NCBI GenBank assembly: GCA_902765035.1
Contig: CACWYF010000028.1
Coordinates: 1 to 16,720 of the forward strand
DNA from: an uncultured Eubacteriales bacterium
GTDB taxonomy: Bacteria > Bacillota > Clostridia > Peptostreptococcales > Anaerovoracaceae
DNA: 16,720 nt
Direction: 5' to 3'
The notes under the pieces were generated by a model. That model worked only from the letters and a program-made list of their open reading frames with translations. It had not been told where the DNA came from and did no database searches. Shown here piece after piece: positions 1 to 7,230 of this stretch. Position numbers and translations under genes: made by a program. How positions within the stretch are numbered: position 1 is the stretch's first letter; the number at the start of each line of letters is the position of its first letter.

Positions 1-1
1 T

Positions 2-2530
2 CTGATCCCCGACTTCGGCGGCTTTCTGGTGAAGGCCAACTCCGAGGGCGAGCCAGGGCCTCAGGACTGCGGGCGCACCCATGCCGACGGCGCCAATATG
101 CTCGCCCGCGTGCTGAAGCCCCACAAGGGCATCGTGATGTGGCGCGCCTTCGTCTATGCGCCCCAGAGCCCCGATCGCGCCAACCAGGCTTACGAGGAGT
201 TCATGCCCCTCGACGGCCAGTTTGCCGACAATGTCATCATCCAGATCAAGAACGGCCCCATCGATTTCCAACCCCGCGAACCATACAGCCCGCTGTTTAC
301 CGCCCTGCAGAAGACGCAGATGATGGTCGAGTTCCAGATCACCCAGGAGTATCTCGGCGCAGCCAACCATCTGGTCTACCTCGCCCCGATGTGGCAGGAG
401 TTCTTCTCGTTTGTGAAGCCCGGCAGCCTGAAGGCGATGGCAGGCGTGGCCAATATCGGCGACGATACCAACTGGTGCGGCCATCACTTCGCACAAGCCA
501 ACTGGTATGCCTTCGGCCGTACGGCATGGAACCCTGCGCTGACCCCAGAGGACATTGCCAAAGAATGGCTCAAAGCCACATTCGATACCCCAACGGTCAA
601 TGCCCCCCTCCTCAGCATGATGCTTAGAAGCCGCGAGGCGTGCGTCAACTACATGATGCCCCTCGGCATCCACCACATCTTTGCCGGTACCCACCACTAC
701 GGACCCGAGCCGTGGTATGCCCCCAAGGGGGTGAGAGTCGACTGGACCCCGCCCTACTACCACAAGGCCGACTCTATCGGCATGGGCTTCAATCGCACCC
801 TCACAGGCACGGCCAACGTCAGGCAGTATCCTGAGCCGCAGGGACTCTACAGAGCCAACGCAGTCTACGGCGCATGGCTGTATGACGGCGACCCTGCCCT
901 GTACCTTAAGAGCAATGAGGCTATCGCCCTGCTCCGCCAGGATCTTACACCTGAATACATTAGAGAACTGGCAGAAGAATATCTGCTGGATACAGATTCG
1001 CTGACAAGGCTGACACTCATACCTTCTGCAGAGTTCGGAGATGAGAATGCAGCAGCCGAAGCAGAACGTGTCCGCAGCGAAGTATCCTCACTGGATGATG
1101 CGGGAAGAAAGGCTTTATACGACCTCAACGCAGGACTCAACGCATGGCAGGAGACACCGGACAGCGAGGAAGCCCTCGCTACGATTCCGCAGCTCGACCT
1201 TAAGGACATAAAGCGCACGCCTGAGCTTATAGGGACCGAAGTCAGCGAGACAGACGGAGTCACTTTGCTCTATCATCCGGTACCGACCAAGGGGATCGTA
1301 TACATCAACGCATACTTCCCTCTGACCGACCTTCCGTATGAAGACCTCGCGCCTGCAGCACTCATCACAGAGTTCTACAAGGATCTCCCTACAGAGAACT
1401 ACAGTGTCACAGAGCTTCAGAACGAGATCAAAATGTACGTCGGTTCAATGTCATTCGGGATCGATGTGCTTGCAAAGGATGGAGACACATCCGCATGCAC
1501 ACCATGCCTCAGAGCAAGAGCATCAGTACTGAAAGAGAATCTCAGCCACGCTGAAGAACTTATCGTCGAGATCCTCACACGCACAAAGTTCGACGACAAG
1601 GCCCTCATGAAGGAGCTTGTCGCACAGATAGATGATGAAGGCAGGCGCTATGCTGTATCCTCCGGCCACAGGCTCGCAGTATACGCAGCAAGGTCACACT
1701 ATTCATCAAGAGATGCAGCTGCAGAAGCTCTGAACGGCTGCACATTCATAAACTACATGCACGGTCTCTACCGCGAGTTCGATGCAAGGATCAACGGTTT
1801 CAATGAGTTCGCCCGCGACCTCATTGCCCGCACGGTAGTAAAAGCGGGCGCTTATGTCAGCATCACGGCTTCGGAGCCGGCAGATATCTCAGGGCTCACC
1901 GCCCTCCTTCAGGAAGGTACAGCCCGGCCTGCATCAGTCAGTTACACATCACCGCTTCCGGCAAAGCTCGGACTGCAGGCACCTGCATCGGTATCTCATG
2001 CAGTCCGCGCGTATGACCTGTCGAAGACAGATATGAAACCTGCAGGCAGCATGTCCGTAGCCGCCAACATACTCTCGCTCGCATACCTCTGGAACGAGAT
2101 CAGAGTCAAGGGCGGTGCATACGGTACATCCGTGAATGCGAGCAGGACAGGCAGCTATCTCTGCTACTCATACAGAGACCCGAGCCCGGAAAAATCGCTC
2201 AACACATACAAAACGATGCCGGGATTCCTCGATGCATTCGCCGATGCTCCTGAAGGAAGCATAGACGGCTTCATCATCTCGACCATCGCGCAGACCGAGC
2301 CGCTCGTCTCACCTGCGACCAAGGGCCGCTCGGCAGATGACTTCTGGTTCTCAGGCTTCTCAGATGAAGACCGTATCAGGATAAGACGCGAGATACTCGA
2401 GACCACACCGTCGCAGCTCCTCGAATGGCGCGAAGCCTTCAGAGCTCTCGCGGAAGACGGCAGCGTATGCGTCACCGGTCCTAAGTCCGCGCTAGACAAG
2501 TGCGACGGACTTGAGATCCTCAGCATCTAG
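2..2530 (+). CDS. Chimeric ORF: GH67 alpha-glucuronidase core joined to C-terminal half of an M16C peptidase (5' partial)
   Basis: The frame is open to the left edge, so the true start lies outside the window. From the edge to about base 834 it matches GH67 alpha-glucuronidase, which removes (4-O-methyl)glucuronic acid from xylan fragments. The visible landmarks are [26 protein letters not shown] and [14 protein letters not shown]. The putative acid Glu in NSEG and the base pair Asp (GPIDF) and Glu (TQEYLG) are spaced 73 and 28 residues apart. As I recall it, this equals the spacing of Glu292, Asp365 and Glu393 in the Cellvibrio japonicus enzyme. From about base 835 ([18 protein letters not shown] onward) the protein is M16C-like: a WLYDGDP helix, an M16C-associated middle region, and a C-terminal domain with RVKGGAYG (bases 2101-2124). 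The M16 N-terminal zinc domain with HxxEH is absent and so is the GH67 C-terminal end, so the peptidase half should be inactive as read. Codon use differs across the join. Each half is a confident family call; a natural single gene is doubtful. Confidence 0.8.
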   Translation: MIPDFGGFLVKANSEGEPGPQDCGRTHADGANMLARVLKPHKGIVMWRAFVYAPQSPDRANQAYEEFMPLDGQFADNVIIQIKNGPIDFQPREPYSPLFTALQKTQMMVEFQITQEYLGAANHLVYLAPMWQEFFSFVKPGSLKAMAGVANIGDDTNWCGHHFAQANWYAFGRTAWNPALTPEDIAKEWLKATFDTPTVNAPLLSMMLRSREACVNYMMPLGIHHIFAGTHHYGPEPWYAPKGVRVDWTPPYYHKADSIGMGFNRTLTGTANVRQYPEPQGLYRANAVYGAWLYDGDPALYLKSNEAIALLRQDLTPEYIRELAEEYLLDTDSLTRLTLIPSAEFGDENAAAEAERVRSEVSSLDDAGRKALYDLNAGLNAWQETPDSEEALATIPQLDLKDIKRTPELIGTEVSETDGVTLLYHPVPTKGIVYINAYFPLTDLPYEDLAPAALITEFYKDLPTENYSVTELQNEIKMYVGSMSFGIDVLAKDGDTSACTPCLRARASVLKENLSHAEELIVEILTRTKFDDKALMKELVAQIDDEGRRYAVSSGHRLAVYAARSHYSSRDAAAEALNGCTFINYMHGLYREFDARINGFNEFARDLIARTVVKAGAYVSITASEPADISGLTALLQEGTARPASVSYTSPLPAKLGLQAPASVSHAVRAYDLSKTDMKPAGSMSVAANILSLAYLWNEIRVKGGAYGTSVNASRTGSYLCYSYRDPSPEKSLNTYKTMPGFLDAFADAPEGSIDGFIISTIAQTEPLVSPATKGRSADDFWFSGFSDEDRIRIRREILETTPSQLLEWREAFRALAEDGSVCVTGPKSALDKCDGLEILSI

Positions 2531-2548
2531 ACCCGCATCACAGCACAA

Positions 2549-2584
2549 AAAAATGCGAAGACGCTGCAGCGCTTTCGCATTTTT
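2549..2584. terminator. Bidirectional rho-independent terminator between convergent genes
   Basis: The arms AAAAATGCGAA (2549-2559) and TTCGCATTTTT (2574-2584) are perfect 11-bp complements. They enclose an inner CGC-TGCA-GCG hairpin and supply a T-run in either direction. The element lies 19 bases after the M16C stop and 25 bases beyond the stop of the oppositely oriented DUF3343 gene, so it can serve both. Confidence 0.85.
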
Positions 2585-2608
2585 GTTTTGCATTTATCTG
2601 AAACTTCA

Positions 2609-2857
2609 TCACAGCCCTTCTGCCCGGTAGATCTGGGTGTAAGTCCCGTCATCGTTGCAGATGACCATTGTCTCCATCTCATCATGTGCAGGGTCGTAAA
2701 GCGGCTCCGGCGCTGTGTACTTGACACAGGTGCCGCAGCTGGAGCTGAGATTGCGCGGGACAGGCATCGTTCTCGCCTGATACCCTTTACTCTTGCAGAG
2801 CCTCTCATACCTTATTGACCCAAAATGCATGAAGAATGTTGCTATATATGTGTTCAT
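2609..2857 (-). CDS. DUF3343 family protein (putative Se/S carrier-like)
   Basis: This 82-residue protein has the pattern of the DUF3343 family. It opens with a beta-alpha start (NTYIATFFMHFGSIRYERLC), then has a short linker, then PVPRNLSSSCGTCVKY at about residues 32-47. The SSCG cysteine is the conserved candidate sulfur- or selenium-binding residue. Family members often sit beside TusA/YedF-like and YedE-like genes, as here, which suggests a role in passing selenium or sulfur between proteins; no member has a firmly established reaction that I can cite. The C-terminal ~30 residues (YDPAHDEMETMVICNDDGTY) look like a small extra beta unit. No Shine-Dalgarno sequence precedes the ATG. Instead an extended -10 box ends 7 bases before it. 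A terminator separates this gene from the upstream tusA-like gene, so it is its own transcription unit. Confidence 0.8.
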   Translation of the reverse strand: MNTYIATFFMHFGSIRYERLCKSKGYQARTMPVPRNLSSSCGTCVKYTAPEPLYDPAHDEMETMVICNDDGTYTQIYRAEGL

Positions 2858-2864
2858 GGCCGAT

Positions 2865-2873
2865 ATTATACCA
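2865..2873 (-). promoter_or_regulatory. Extended -10 promoter (TGGTATAAT) directly before the DUF3343 start codon
   Basis: On the minus strand TGGTATAAT matches the extended -10 consensus TGnTATAAT. Only 7 bases (ATCGGCC) separate it from the ATG at 2857, so the expected transcription start coincides with the start codon. No good -35 hexamer is visible at the usual distance, which is common for extended -10 promoters. Confidence 0.6.
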
Positions 2874-2916
2874 TAAGGCCTGTGTCTTATTCCCTGAATC
2901 CTGTGAAATAGTACAG

Positions 2917-2954
2917 AAAAAGGCCCCCGGCACTATCTCAAGTTCCGGAGGCCT
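2917..2954 (-). terminator. Rho-independent terminator after the tusA-like gene
   Basis: Read on the minus strand, AGGCCTCCGG (2954-2945) pairs with CCGGGGGCCT (2930-2921), a 10-bp stem with one mismatch around a 14-base loop. TTTTT follows at once. It ends the yedE-tusA unit 9 bases beyond the tusA-like stop and precedes the separate DUF3343 promoter. Confidence 0.8.
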
Positions 2955-2962
2955 CATAAGAA

Positions 2963-3163
2963 CTACTTCGAGATCCTGAGCAGATAGTCTCCGCCCTTCT
3001 CCTCTACTTCAACGTTGTAACCCTGACTCTGGGCATAGCGTGTGACATTTTCACAAGGTGTCTTGTTGTCTACGAGGACTTCATAATAATCCTCTTTGCT
3101 CTTCATTGCCTTCTGAGTCATCATTACAGGCATAGGGCACGAAAGCCCTCTTGCATCTACCAT
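2963..3163 (-). CDS. TusA/SirA-like (YedF N-terminal type) sulfur/selenium carrier protein
   Basis: This 66-residue single-domain protein starts MVDARGLSCPMPV. It carries the TusA-family CPxP motif with the persulfide/perselenide-forming Cys at residue 9, followed by the usual beta-alpha-beta fold (YEVLVDN, ENVTRYAQSQGYNVEVEE). In the family this Cys accepts sulfur from a cysteine desulfurase and hands it on. In the YedF branch, linked to yedE, a role in selenium handling is proposed. It lacks the C-terminal DsrE-like domain of full-length YedF proteins. A strong GGAGGT lies 5 bases before the ATG. The gene follows the yedE-like gene by 56 bases with no terminator of note, so the two probably form one operon. 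Confidence 0.88.
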   Translation of the reverse strand: MVDARGLSCPMPVMMTQKAMKSKEDYYEVLVDNKTPCENVTRYAQSQGYNVEVEEKGGDYLLRISK

Positions 3164-3185
3164 AATGCACCTCCATTCACTGCAT

Positions 3186-3200
3186 TGCCGCGATGCGGCA
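3186..3200. repeat. Short perfect inverted repeat in the yedE-tusA intergenic gap
   Basis: TGCCGC (3186-3191) and GCGGCA (3195-3200) form a perfect 6-bp stem with a 3-base GAT spacer in the 56-base gap between the two genes. There is no T-run, so it is probably an mRNA processing or stability hairpin rather than a terminator. Confidence 0.45.
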
Positions 3201-3219
3201 GTCTGTGCAAAACGATCAG

Positions 3220-4308
3220 TTATGCTGCTTCAGCTGCAGTCTTCTCATCCTTAACGTAAGTGTTAACTACGCCGATCAGAGCAACTACTACGATTCCGAT
3301 GATAACTGCGATCTTTCCTGCAGGTGTAGGACCTTCGCCGCTTGAAGCAAGTCCGAAGTTGTGGCAGAATGCTGCGCCTACCATGAGGCCGAGTACTGTT
3401 ACAGCACTGTCAGCATTTCCTTCGCCGGACATAACGAGCTGTCTGAGCGGGCATCCGCCTAGCAGTACGCAGGCAAAACCAACGAGGAGCATTCCGAGGC
3501 AGTTCCAGAGTCCGTCAGTGTGAGCTACAGGCTGTTCTGTGAAACCAGCGTGGAATCCGCCAAGAATGAGGTTTGTAACGAATGCTGCTACGAGGATAGC
3601 GAGGAATCCGAGGAGAAGTCTTGATTCCTTAAAGAGGATCATGTCTCTCATTCCACCTACCATGCACAGTCTTGTTCTCTGAGCGAGAACACCTACTACG
3701 AGGCCTGCTGCCAGGGAAGCGCCGATAGCTGCGTGCATAGCTCCCGGGCCTGCTCCTTCCTCAGAGAAGAAGATGAATGCAGGCTTCACGAGAAGCAGAA
3801 CGAAGATAACAACTTCCATGATCGGAAGGATGTATCCCTCAGCCTTGGTAAGGCTGTATGTTCTCTTGAGTGAGTAGCCGTTCTTCAGGAAGAAGATTCC
3901 GCAGAGGATACCTGCAGCAAATCCTACGAGACCGAAGATAGCATTCCAGTCTCCGCCTGCCAGTCTCAGGATCATTCTGAACGGGCAGCCGAGGAACATA
4001 AGACATCCTACCATTGCGAAGAATCCGAGTACGAATCTTGTCATAGGAGCGCTGCCGCCCTTGGAGCTGAACTCCTTCTTGGCAAATGCAGCACAGAATG
4101 CGCCGATTACGATTCCGATGATCTCAGGTCTGATGTACTGAACAGGAGCTGCTCTGTGAAGACCGAGGCCGCCTGCAGTGTCACGCAGGAAGCATGCGAT
4201 ACAGAATCCCATGTTCTTCGGATTTCCGAGGAACGCAAGACCTGCTGCGATCACGCCGATAATAAGGCCGGCGATGATGATCATCAGCTTATCATTTTTC
4301 TTTTCCAT
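3220..4308 (-). CDS. yedE: YedE-family putative selenium transporter (YeeE/YedE membrane protein)
   Basis: A polytopic inner-membrane protein of 362 residues with about ten hydrophobic segments, built as two related halves. Family landmarks are NMGFCIACFLRDTAGGLGLHRAA near the N-terminus (Cys36, Cys39), GCPFRMILRLAGGD at the end of the first half, and GCPLRQLVMSGEGNADS in the second (Cys at about 286). YeeE/YedE proteins import thiosulfate or related sulfur compounds. The branch next to TusA/YedF and DUF3343 genes is annotated as a selenium transporter on genomic association, so the substrate is inferred here. I chose the ATG at 4308 over the TTG at 4323 because GGAGGT (4321-4316) sits 7 bases before it and would lie inside the coding region if the TTG were used. 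The 5' leader holds a striking inverted repeat, described separately. Confidence 0.85.
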   Translation of the reverse strand: MEKKNDKLMIIIAGLIIGVIAAGLAFLGNPKNMGFCIACFLRDTAGGLGLHRAAPVQYIRPEIIGIVIGAFCAAFAKKEFSSKGGSAPMTRFVLGFFAMVGCLMFLGCPFRMILRLAGGDWNAIFGLVGFAAGILCGIFFLKNGYSLKRTYSLTKAEGYILPIMEVVIFVLLLVKPAFIFFSEEGAGPGAMHAAIGASLAAGLVVGVLAQRTRLCMVGGMRDMILFKESRLLLGFLAILVAAFVTNLILGGFHAGFTEQPVAHTDGLWNCLGMLLVGFACVLLGGCPLRQLVMSGEGNADSAVTVLGLMVGAAFCHNFGLASSGEGPTPAGKIAVIIGIVVVALIGVVNTYVKDEKTAAEAA

Positions 4309-4360
4309 TTTTAATACCTCCAAAAAATAACCTTTTCCATATGTTTGATTTTGTTGTCAC
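4292..4360 (-). CDS. Possible leader peptide overlapping the yedE start
   Basis: A 22-codon frame starts at GTG 4360, 9-10 bases after an AGGGAGGTG Shine-Dalgarno-like sequence (4378-4370). It reads MTTKSNIWKRLFFGG and ends at 4292, past the yedE start codon in another frame. The strong ribosome binding site has no other obvious user. Ribosomes finishing here would release just inside yedE and could re-initiate. There is no run of regulatory codons and no homology that I recognise, so expression is speculative. Confidence 0.25.
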   Translation of the reverse strand: MTTKSNIWKRLFFGGIKNGKEK

Positions 4361-4369
4361 ACAACAAAA
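4349..4369. promoter_or_regulatory. Perfect 9-bp inverted repeat in the yedE leader (operator-like)
   Basis: TTTTGTTGT (4349-4357), a 3-base CAC spacer and ACAACAAAA (4361-4369) form a perfect 21-base palindromic element about 40 bases upstream of the yedE ATG. As DNA it looks like a dimeric repressor or activator site. As RNA it would form a hairpin directly after a Shine-Dalgarno-like sequence, with the triloop being the GTG of the possible leader peptide. I cannot assign a regulator. Confidence 0.5.
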
Positions 4370-4460
4370 CACCTCCCTTTGATTAAACTCCTGTTCTGCC
4401 GGTAAAACAAATACGAAGGAACTATTTACCCATTGTTCATTATCAGTTTTTTCAATGCGA

Positions 4461-4497
4461 CAAAAGGGCGAGACAGGTTTTTCCCGTCTCGCCCTTA
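4461..4497 (-). terminator. Rho-independent terminator after the AIM24-family gene
   Basis: The arms AAGGGCGAGAC (4464-4474) and GTCTCGCCCTT (4486-4496) are perfect 11-bp complements, extended by a further GG/CC past a one-base bulge. Read on the minus strand the stem ends in a short TTTT run (4465-4462). It lies about 75 bases beyond the AIM24 stop and insulates it from the yedE unit. Confidence 0.75.
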
Positions 4498-4572
4498 TTA
4501 ATATAGTATCTTTCCTTGTTCTGCAGCAGATTGACATATCATTGCCTTTCCGCTGAACAGCACCCTGCTATA

Positions 4573-5247
4573 CTAGTTGCTTGGATGCGGCATGTAAGCA
4601 TACAGATTCATCGCCAGCGCATTGATAGGCATCGTCTGCAGCCATACTTTTCCCGGTCCGGTAACAACCGTATTGAACAGACCTTCACCGCCGAGAACTA
4701 CATTGGTGAATCCCTTTACAGTCTGGATGTCCATCGTGCAGGTCGGCTCCATTGCAGCAACAAATCCGCTGTCGATCACCAGCTGCTCTCCCGGTCCGAG
4801 GACTCTCTCCTGTACAGCGCCGTCGATCTCAAGCCATGCATATCCGCTGCCGGAGTACTGCTGCATCAGGAATCCCTCGCCTCCGAAGAATCCCGCAGCA
4901 GCCTTGCGCTGGAGATAGATGTCCATGTTCACGCCCTCAGTAGCCGCAAGGAATGATGTCTTCTGAGCGATGATCGGAGTCTCGCTGATGTTGAAGCACA
5001 GGATATCTCCAGGCGAATGCTTTGCCAGTGTCAGCTCGCCTGCGCTGTCTGCGTGATAGTGGTTGAGTGCCAGAGACTCTCCTATGATGGCTTTCTTGAA
5101 CATCCCGCCAAGTCCGCCTGTCTTGGTCTCCATGCGTATGCCCGGCGACATCCATGCCATCGCGCCGCTCTGGCACTTGATTGCTTCACCCTGCTCCATT
5201 CTGAGAGTCAGAACTGTAAACGGCTGATTCTTGATTTCGTATTTCAT
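4573..5247 (-). CDS. AIM24 family protein (TIGR00266-type)
   Basis: A soluble 224-residue protein with glycine-rich repeated beta segments of the AIM24/TIGR00266 family. Visible elements are KCQSGAMAWMSPGIRMETKTGG, GGMFKKAIIGES, SPGDILCFNI, GFFGGEGFLMQQYSGSGYAWLE, LGPGEQLVIDSGFVAAM and GGEGLFNTVVTGPGKVWLQTMP. Length and order match the family. The biochemical role in bacteria is not established; the mitochondrial namesake affects cristae organisation. A GGAGGG sits about 8 bases before the ATG. The gene lies 70 bases downstream of the membrane-protein gene ending at 5318, in the same direction, so co-transcription is possible. Confidence 0.85.
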   Translation of the reverse strand: MKYEIKNQPFTVLTLRMEQGEAIKCQSGAMAWMSPGIRMETKTGGLGGMFKKAIIGESLALNHYHADSAGELTLAKHSPGDILCFNISETPIIAQKTSFLAATEGVNMDIYLQRKAAAGFFGGEGFLMQQYSGSGYAWLEIDGAVQERVLGPGEQLVIDSGFVAAMEPTCTMDIQTVKGFTNVVLGGEGLFNTVVTGPGKVWLQTMPINALAMNLYAYMPHPSN

Positions 5248-5317
5248 TCAGTTTCCCTCCTTCTCATATGTGCAAAATGACTTTTTCAGTCAGTTATGGC
5301 TGTATACATACCGGCAT

Positions 5318-6061
5318 TTATGCCGCTGCAGGCGGCAGTCCTTTTATATTGAGCTTATCGAGCAGCTTCCCGGTCCGTTTCGCAAGGATCCCTATGACTG
5401 TTCCGCCCAGCACCAGTTTGACCAGTGCTGCCACAAGCGGATACTGATGCCAGTACACCGGAGCCACTGCATCTATGCCCGAAAGGACCAGAGCCAGGCA
5501 CCCAAGTATGAGAACGTTCTTCCCGCTCAGGATCTTTCTCAGCGGAAGATCCGGGAACAGCATCTTTGCAGTTGCTGCGAACAGACCTGTGAGGATAGCA
5601 AACCCGAATGCAAAAGACGCGATGAATGCGGCCAGCGGCGAAGCGAACAGTGTATTCCACAGGAATGAGATCACAGTCATTATCGCCGTCCCGAGAACCC
5701 ACAGCGGTGTTATGATCAGGATCCTTACAGACTGCGGCAGCTGCATAACAGCCTGACGGAACCTCGCAACAGCACTGGTTTTGACGCCCTTCTGCTCATC
5801 TGCATCACCGTCGTCATCATCCTCTACAGGCGCATTGACGAATTCGTCTGCATCCAGGACTATAGGGGCTGGTCTGTAATTAGCCGCCTCCTGGTCATCT
5901 ATGATGTCCGCCGGTCCCGAGAAAGTGCTTCCCACGATAAGAGACGCCAGCACGGCGGCAGTAGTGATGCCTTTTAATGCCGTTTTGCGTGCTTTCTTTC
6001 CGGGATCCGCAAAATGTTCATCCATGGACCCTCTTGTAACACGAGGCTGTTTACGTGACAT
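5318..6061 (-). CDS. Membrane protein of unknown function with acidic periplasmic-type linker
   Basis: I do not recognise this 247-residue protein. It has a basic N-terminus and a hydrophobic segment at about residues 31-48 (signal anchor). A polar, acidic stretch follows, with EDDDDGDADEQ at 80-90. Four further hydrophobic segments fall at about 113-138, 142-166, 181-200 and 208-226, and the C-terminus is basic (LAKRTGKLLDKLNIKG). No catalytic motif is visible. AAGGAGGG lies 8 bases before the ATG. A divergent promoter region separates it from the TauE/SafE-like gene, and the AIM24 gene follows it on the same strand. The short hairpin CGGCAT-TT-ATGCCG (5312-5325) spans its stop codon. Confidence 0.7.
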   Translation of the reverse strand: MSRKQPRVTRGSMDEHFADPGKKARKTALKGITTAAVLASLIVGSTFSGPADIIDDQEAANYRPAPIVLDADEFVNAPVEDDDDGDADEQKGVKTSAVARFRQAVMQLPQSVRILIITPLWVLGTAIMTVISFLWNTLFASPLAAFIASFAFGFAILTGLFAATAKMLFPDLPLRKILSGKNVLILGCLALVLSGIDAVAPVYWHQYPLVAALVKLVLGGTVIGILAKRTGKLLDKLNIKGLPPAAA

Positions 6062-6133
6062 TCTTTTTCCCTCCTTACCTCAAAGCCCCTTGTTCATACA
6101 TCAAAATTATACCACAACAGCGCCTGCTATCTG

Positions 6134-6142
6134 TGCTATAAT
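6134..6142 (+). promoter_or_regulatory. Extended -10 promoter (TGCTATAAT) for the TauE/SafE-like gene
   Basis: TGCTATAAT matches the extended -10 consensus exactly. No strong -35 box is present. It predicts a transcription start near 6149 and a leader of about 88 bases before the ATG at 6237. Confidence 0.55.
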
Positions 6143-6201
6143 AATTCAGTCGCGGGAATCCGCTGATTTCCTGCGGAATAATACAGTAAATAATAGATTC
6201 A

Positions 6202-6220
6202 TATCAGAAAACATCTGATA
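6202..6220. promoter_or_regulatory. Inverted repeat TATCAG-N7-CTGATA next to the ribosome binding site
   Basis: A perfect 6-bp inverted repeat with 7-base spacer AAAACAT lies 3 bases before the GGAGGT (6224-6229) of the TauE/SafE-like gene and inside its predicted leader. It could be a repressor site or a small RNA hairpin affecting ribosome access. There is no independent support. Confidence 0.35.
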
Positions 6221-6236
6221 CATGGAGGTTAAATAT

Positions 6237-7142
6237 ATGGCAACAGTTCTTAAAGTACTTGCAGCATTGGGCGCGGTCCTCAATCTGTTCCTGCTGATCA
6301 GGAAGATCCCGCAGATGCGGGCAGATGAAGATGGCGCTGAGAAATGGAATGAAAGCAAGAAGTTCGCTCCGTACAACACCATAGTCGGTGTTGTCGCCAA
6401 CTTCCTCGACGTATTCGGAATAGGCGCCTTCGCGACGACATCTTCAGCTTTCAAGCTGGGAAAATCCGTCAGGGACGGGGATATCGCAGGAACTATGATC
6501 GCAGGTGATACTGTCCCGATGTGCCTTGAGGCTTTCCTTTTCGCAAAGCTCGCAGGTGTTGACGGCCTCACGCTCGGCGTACTCATCGTCGCAGCTGTCG
6601 CAGGTTCACTTATCGGCTCATCTCTCATCACCAAGCTCAACATCCAGGGAATGAGACTGATGCTCGGCGTAGGAATGATCATCCTCGGCGTCATGATGGC
6701 TCTGAGAGTTTTCGCCGTAGGTCCTTTCGGACTCGTCGGCGACGGCACTGCTCTTCCGGCCGGCAAGCTCATTATTGCAGCTGTAGTGATGTTCTTCCTT
6801 GGCATACTCATGAACATCGGCGTAGGCCTCTATGCTCCGTGCATGGCTCTCTGCTGCGGACTCGGAATGAGCGTTACTGCAACACTTCCGGTAGTAATGG
6901 GTGCTTCTGCACTTCTCATGGCTTACGGCAACGGCCCTCAGTTCATCAGAGCCGGCAAGTTCGATCCGCTCGCAGTCATCACACAGATCGTCGGCGGCGC
7001 GGCCGGCGTCCTCATCGCATTCTTTTTCGTGAAGACACTCGATGTAAAATATGTCACCATGGTCATCGCAGCAGTCGTCCTCGTGACAGGCTTCATGTTC
7101 TTCAGAGACTACAGCAACGGCAAGCCAAAGCGCAGAGCATAG
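6237..7142 (+). CDS. TauE/SafE family sulfite/organosulfonate exporter-like permease
   Basis: A polytopic membrane protein of 301 residues with about eight hydrophobic segments and the two-half layout of TauE/SafE permeases. The first half has GVVANFLDVFGIGAFATTSSAFK, the counterpart of the family's glycine-rich Gx2Gx(G/F) helix. The second half has GILMNIGVGLYAPCMALCCGLGM. Family members export sulfite, sulfoacetate or related anions, but substrates are known for few. I chose the ATG at 6237 over 6222 because GGAGGT at 6224-6229 gives 7-base spacing. The gene stands alone with its own promoter and terminator. The nearby selenium/sulfur genes suggest a sulfur or selenium oxyanion substrate, which is inference only. 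Confidence 0.82.
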   Translation: MATVLKVLAALGAVLNLFLLIRKIPQMRADEDGAEKWNESKKFAPYNTIVGVVANFLDVFGIGAFATTSSAFKLGKSVRDGDIAGTMIAGDTVPMCLEAFLFAKLAGVDGLTLGVLIVAAVAGSLIGSSLITKLNIQGMRLMLGVGMIILGVMMALRVFAVGPFGLVGDGTALPAGKLIIAAVVMFFLGILMNIGVGLYAPCMALCCGLGMSVTATLPVVMGASALLMAYGNGPQFIRAGKFDPLAVITQIVGGAAGVLIAFFFVKTLDVKYVTMVIAAVVLVTGFMFFRDYSNGKPKRRA

Positions 7143-7188
7143 ATTCTGCCGTCAATAAGGTAAGCCGTCAGTTACATACAACAAAACA

Positions 7189-7226
7189 GGCAGCAGCTGT
7201 CCTTACAGCCGCTGCCTTATTCATTT
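7189..7226. terminator. Terminator between the convergent TauE/SafE-like and HEYGH genes
   Basis: GGCAGCAGCTGT (7189-7200), loop CCTT, and ACAGCCGCTGCC (7205-7216) form a 12-bp stem with one mismatch. A T-rich tail TTATTCATTT follows on the plus strand, and ACAACAAAAC flanks the other side, giving T's on the minus strand. It can stop both convergent transcripts. Confidence 0.8.
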
Positions 7227-7230
7227 GATT

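Noticed and set aside
2609..4308. In-frame UGA selenocysteine codons in the selenium-associated genes
   Set aside because: All three genes have normal full-length frames with standard stops, and no UGA at a conserved Cys position was seen.
4516..4956. 146-residue plus-strand open frame opposite the AIM24 gene
   Set aside because: Composition is typical of an antisense shadow. The AIM24 frame on the other strand has recognisable family motifs and a good ribosome binding site.
6146..6817. 223-residue minus-strand open frame opposite the TauE/SafE-like gene
   Set aside because: It is antisense to a clear permease gene and rich in Ser/Thr/Pro/Ile in the manner of a reverse-strand shadow. It has no family match and no ribosome binding site.
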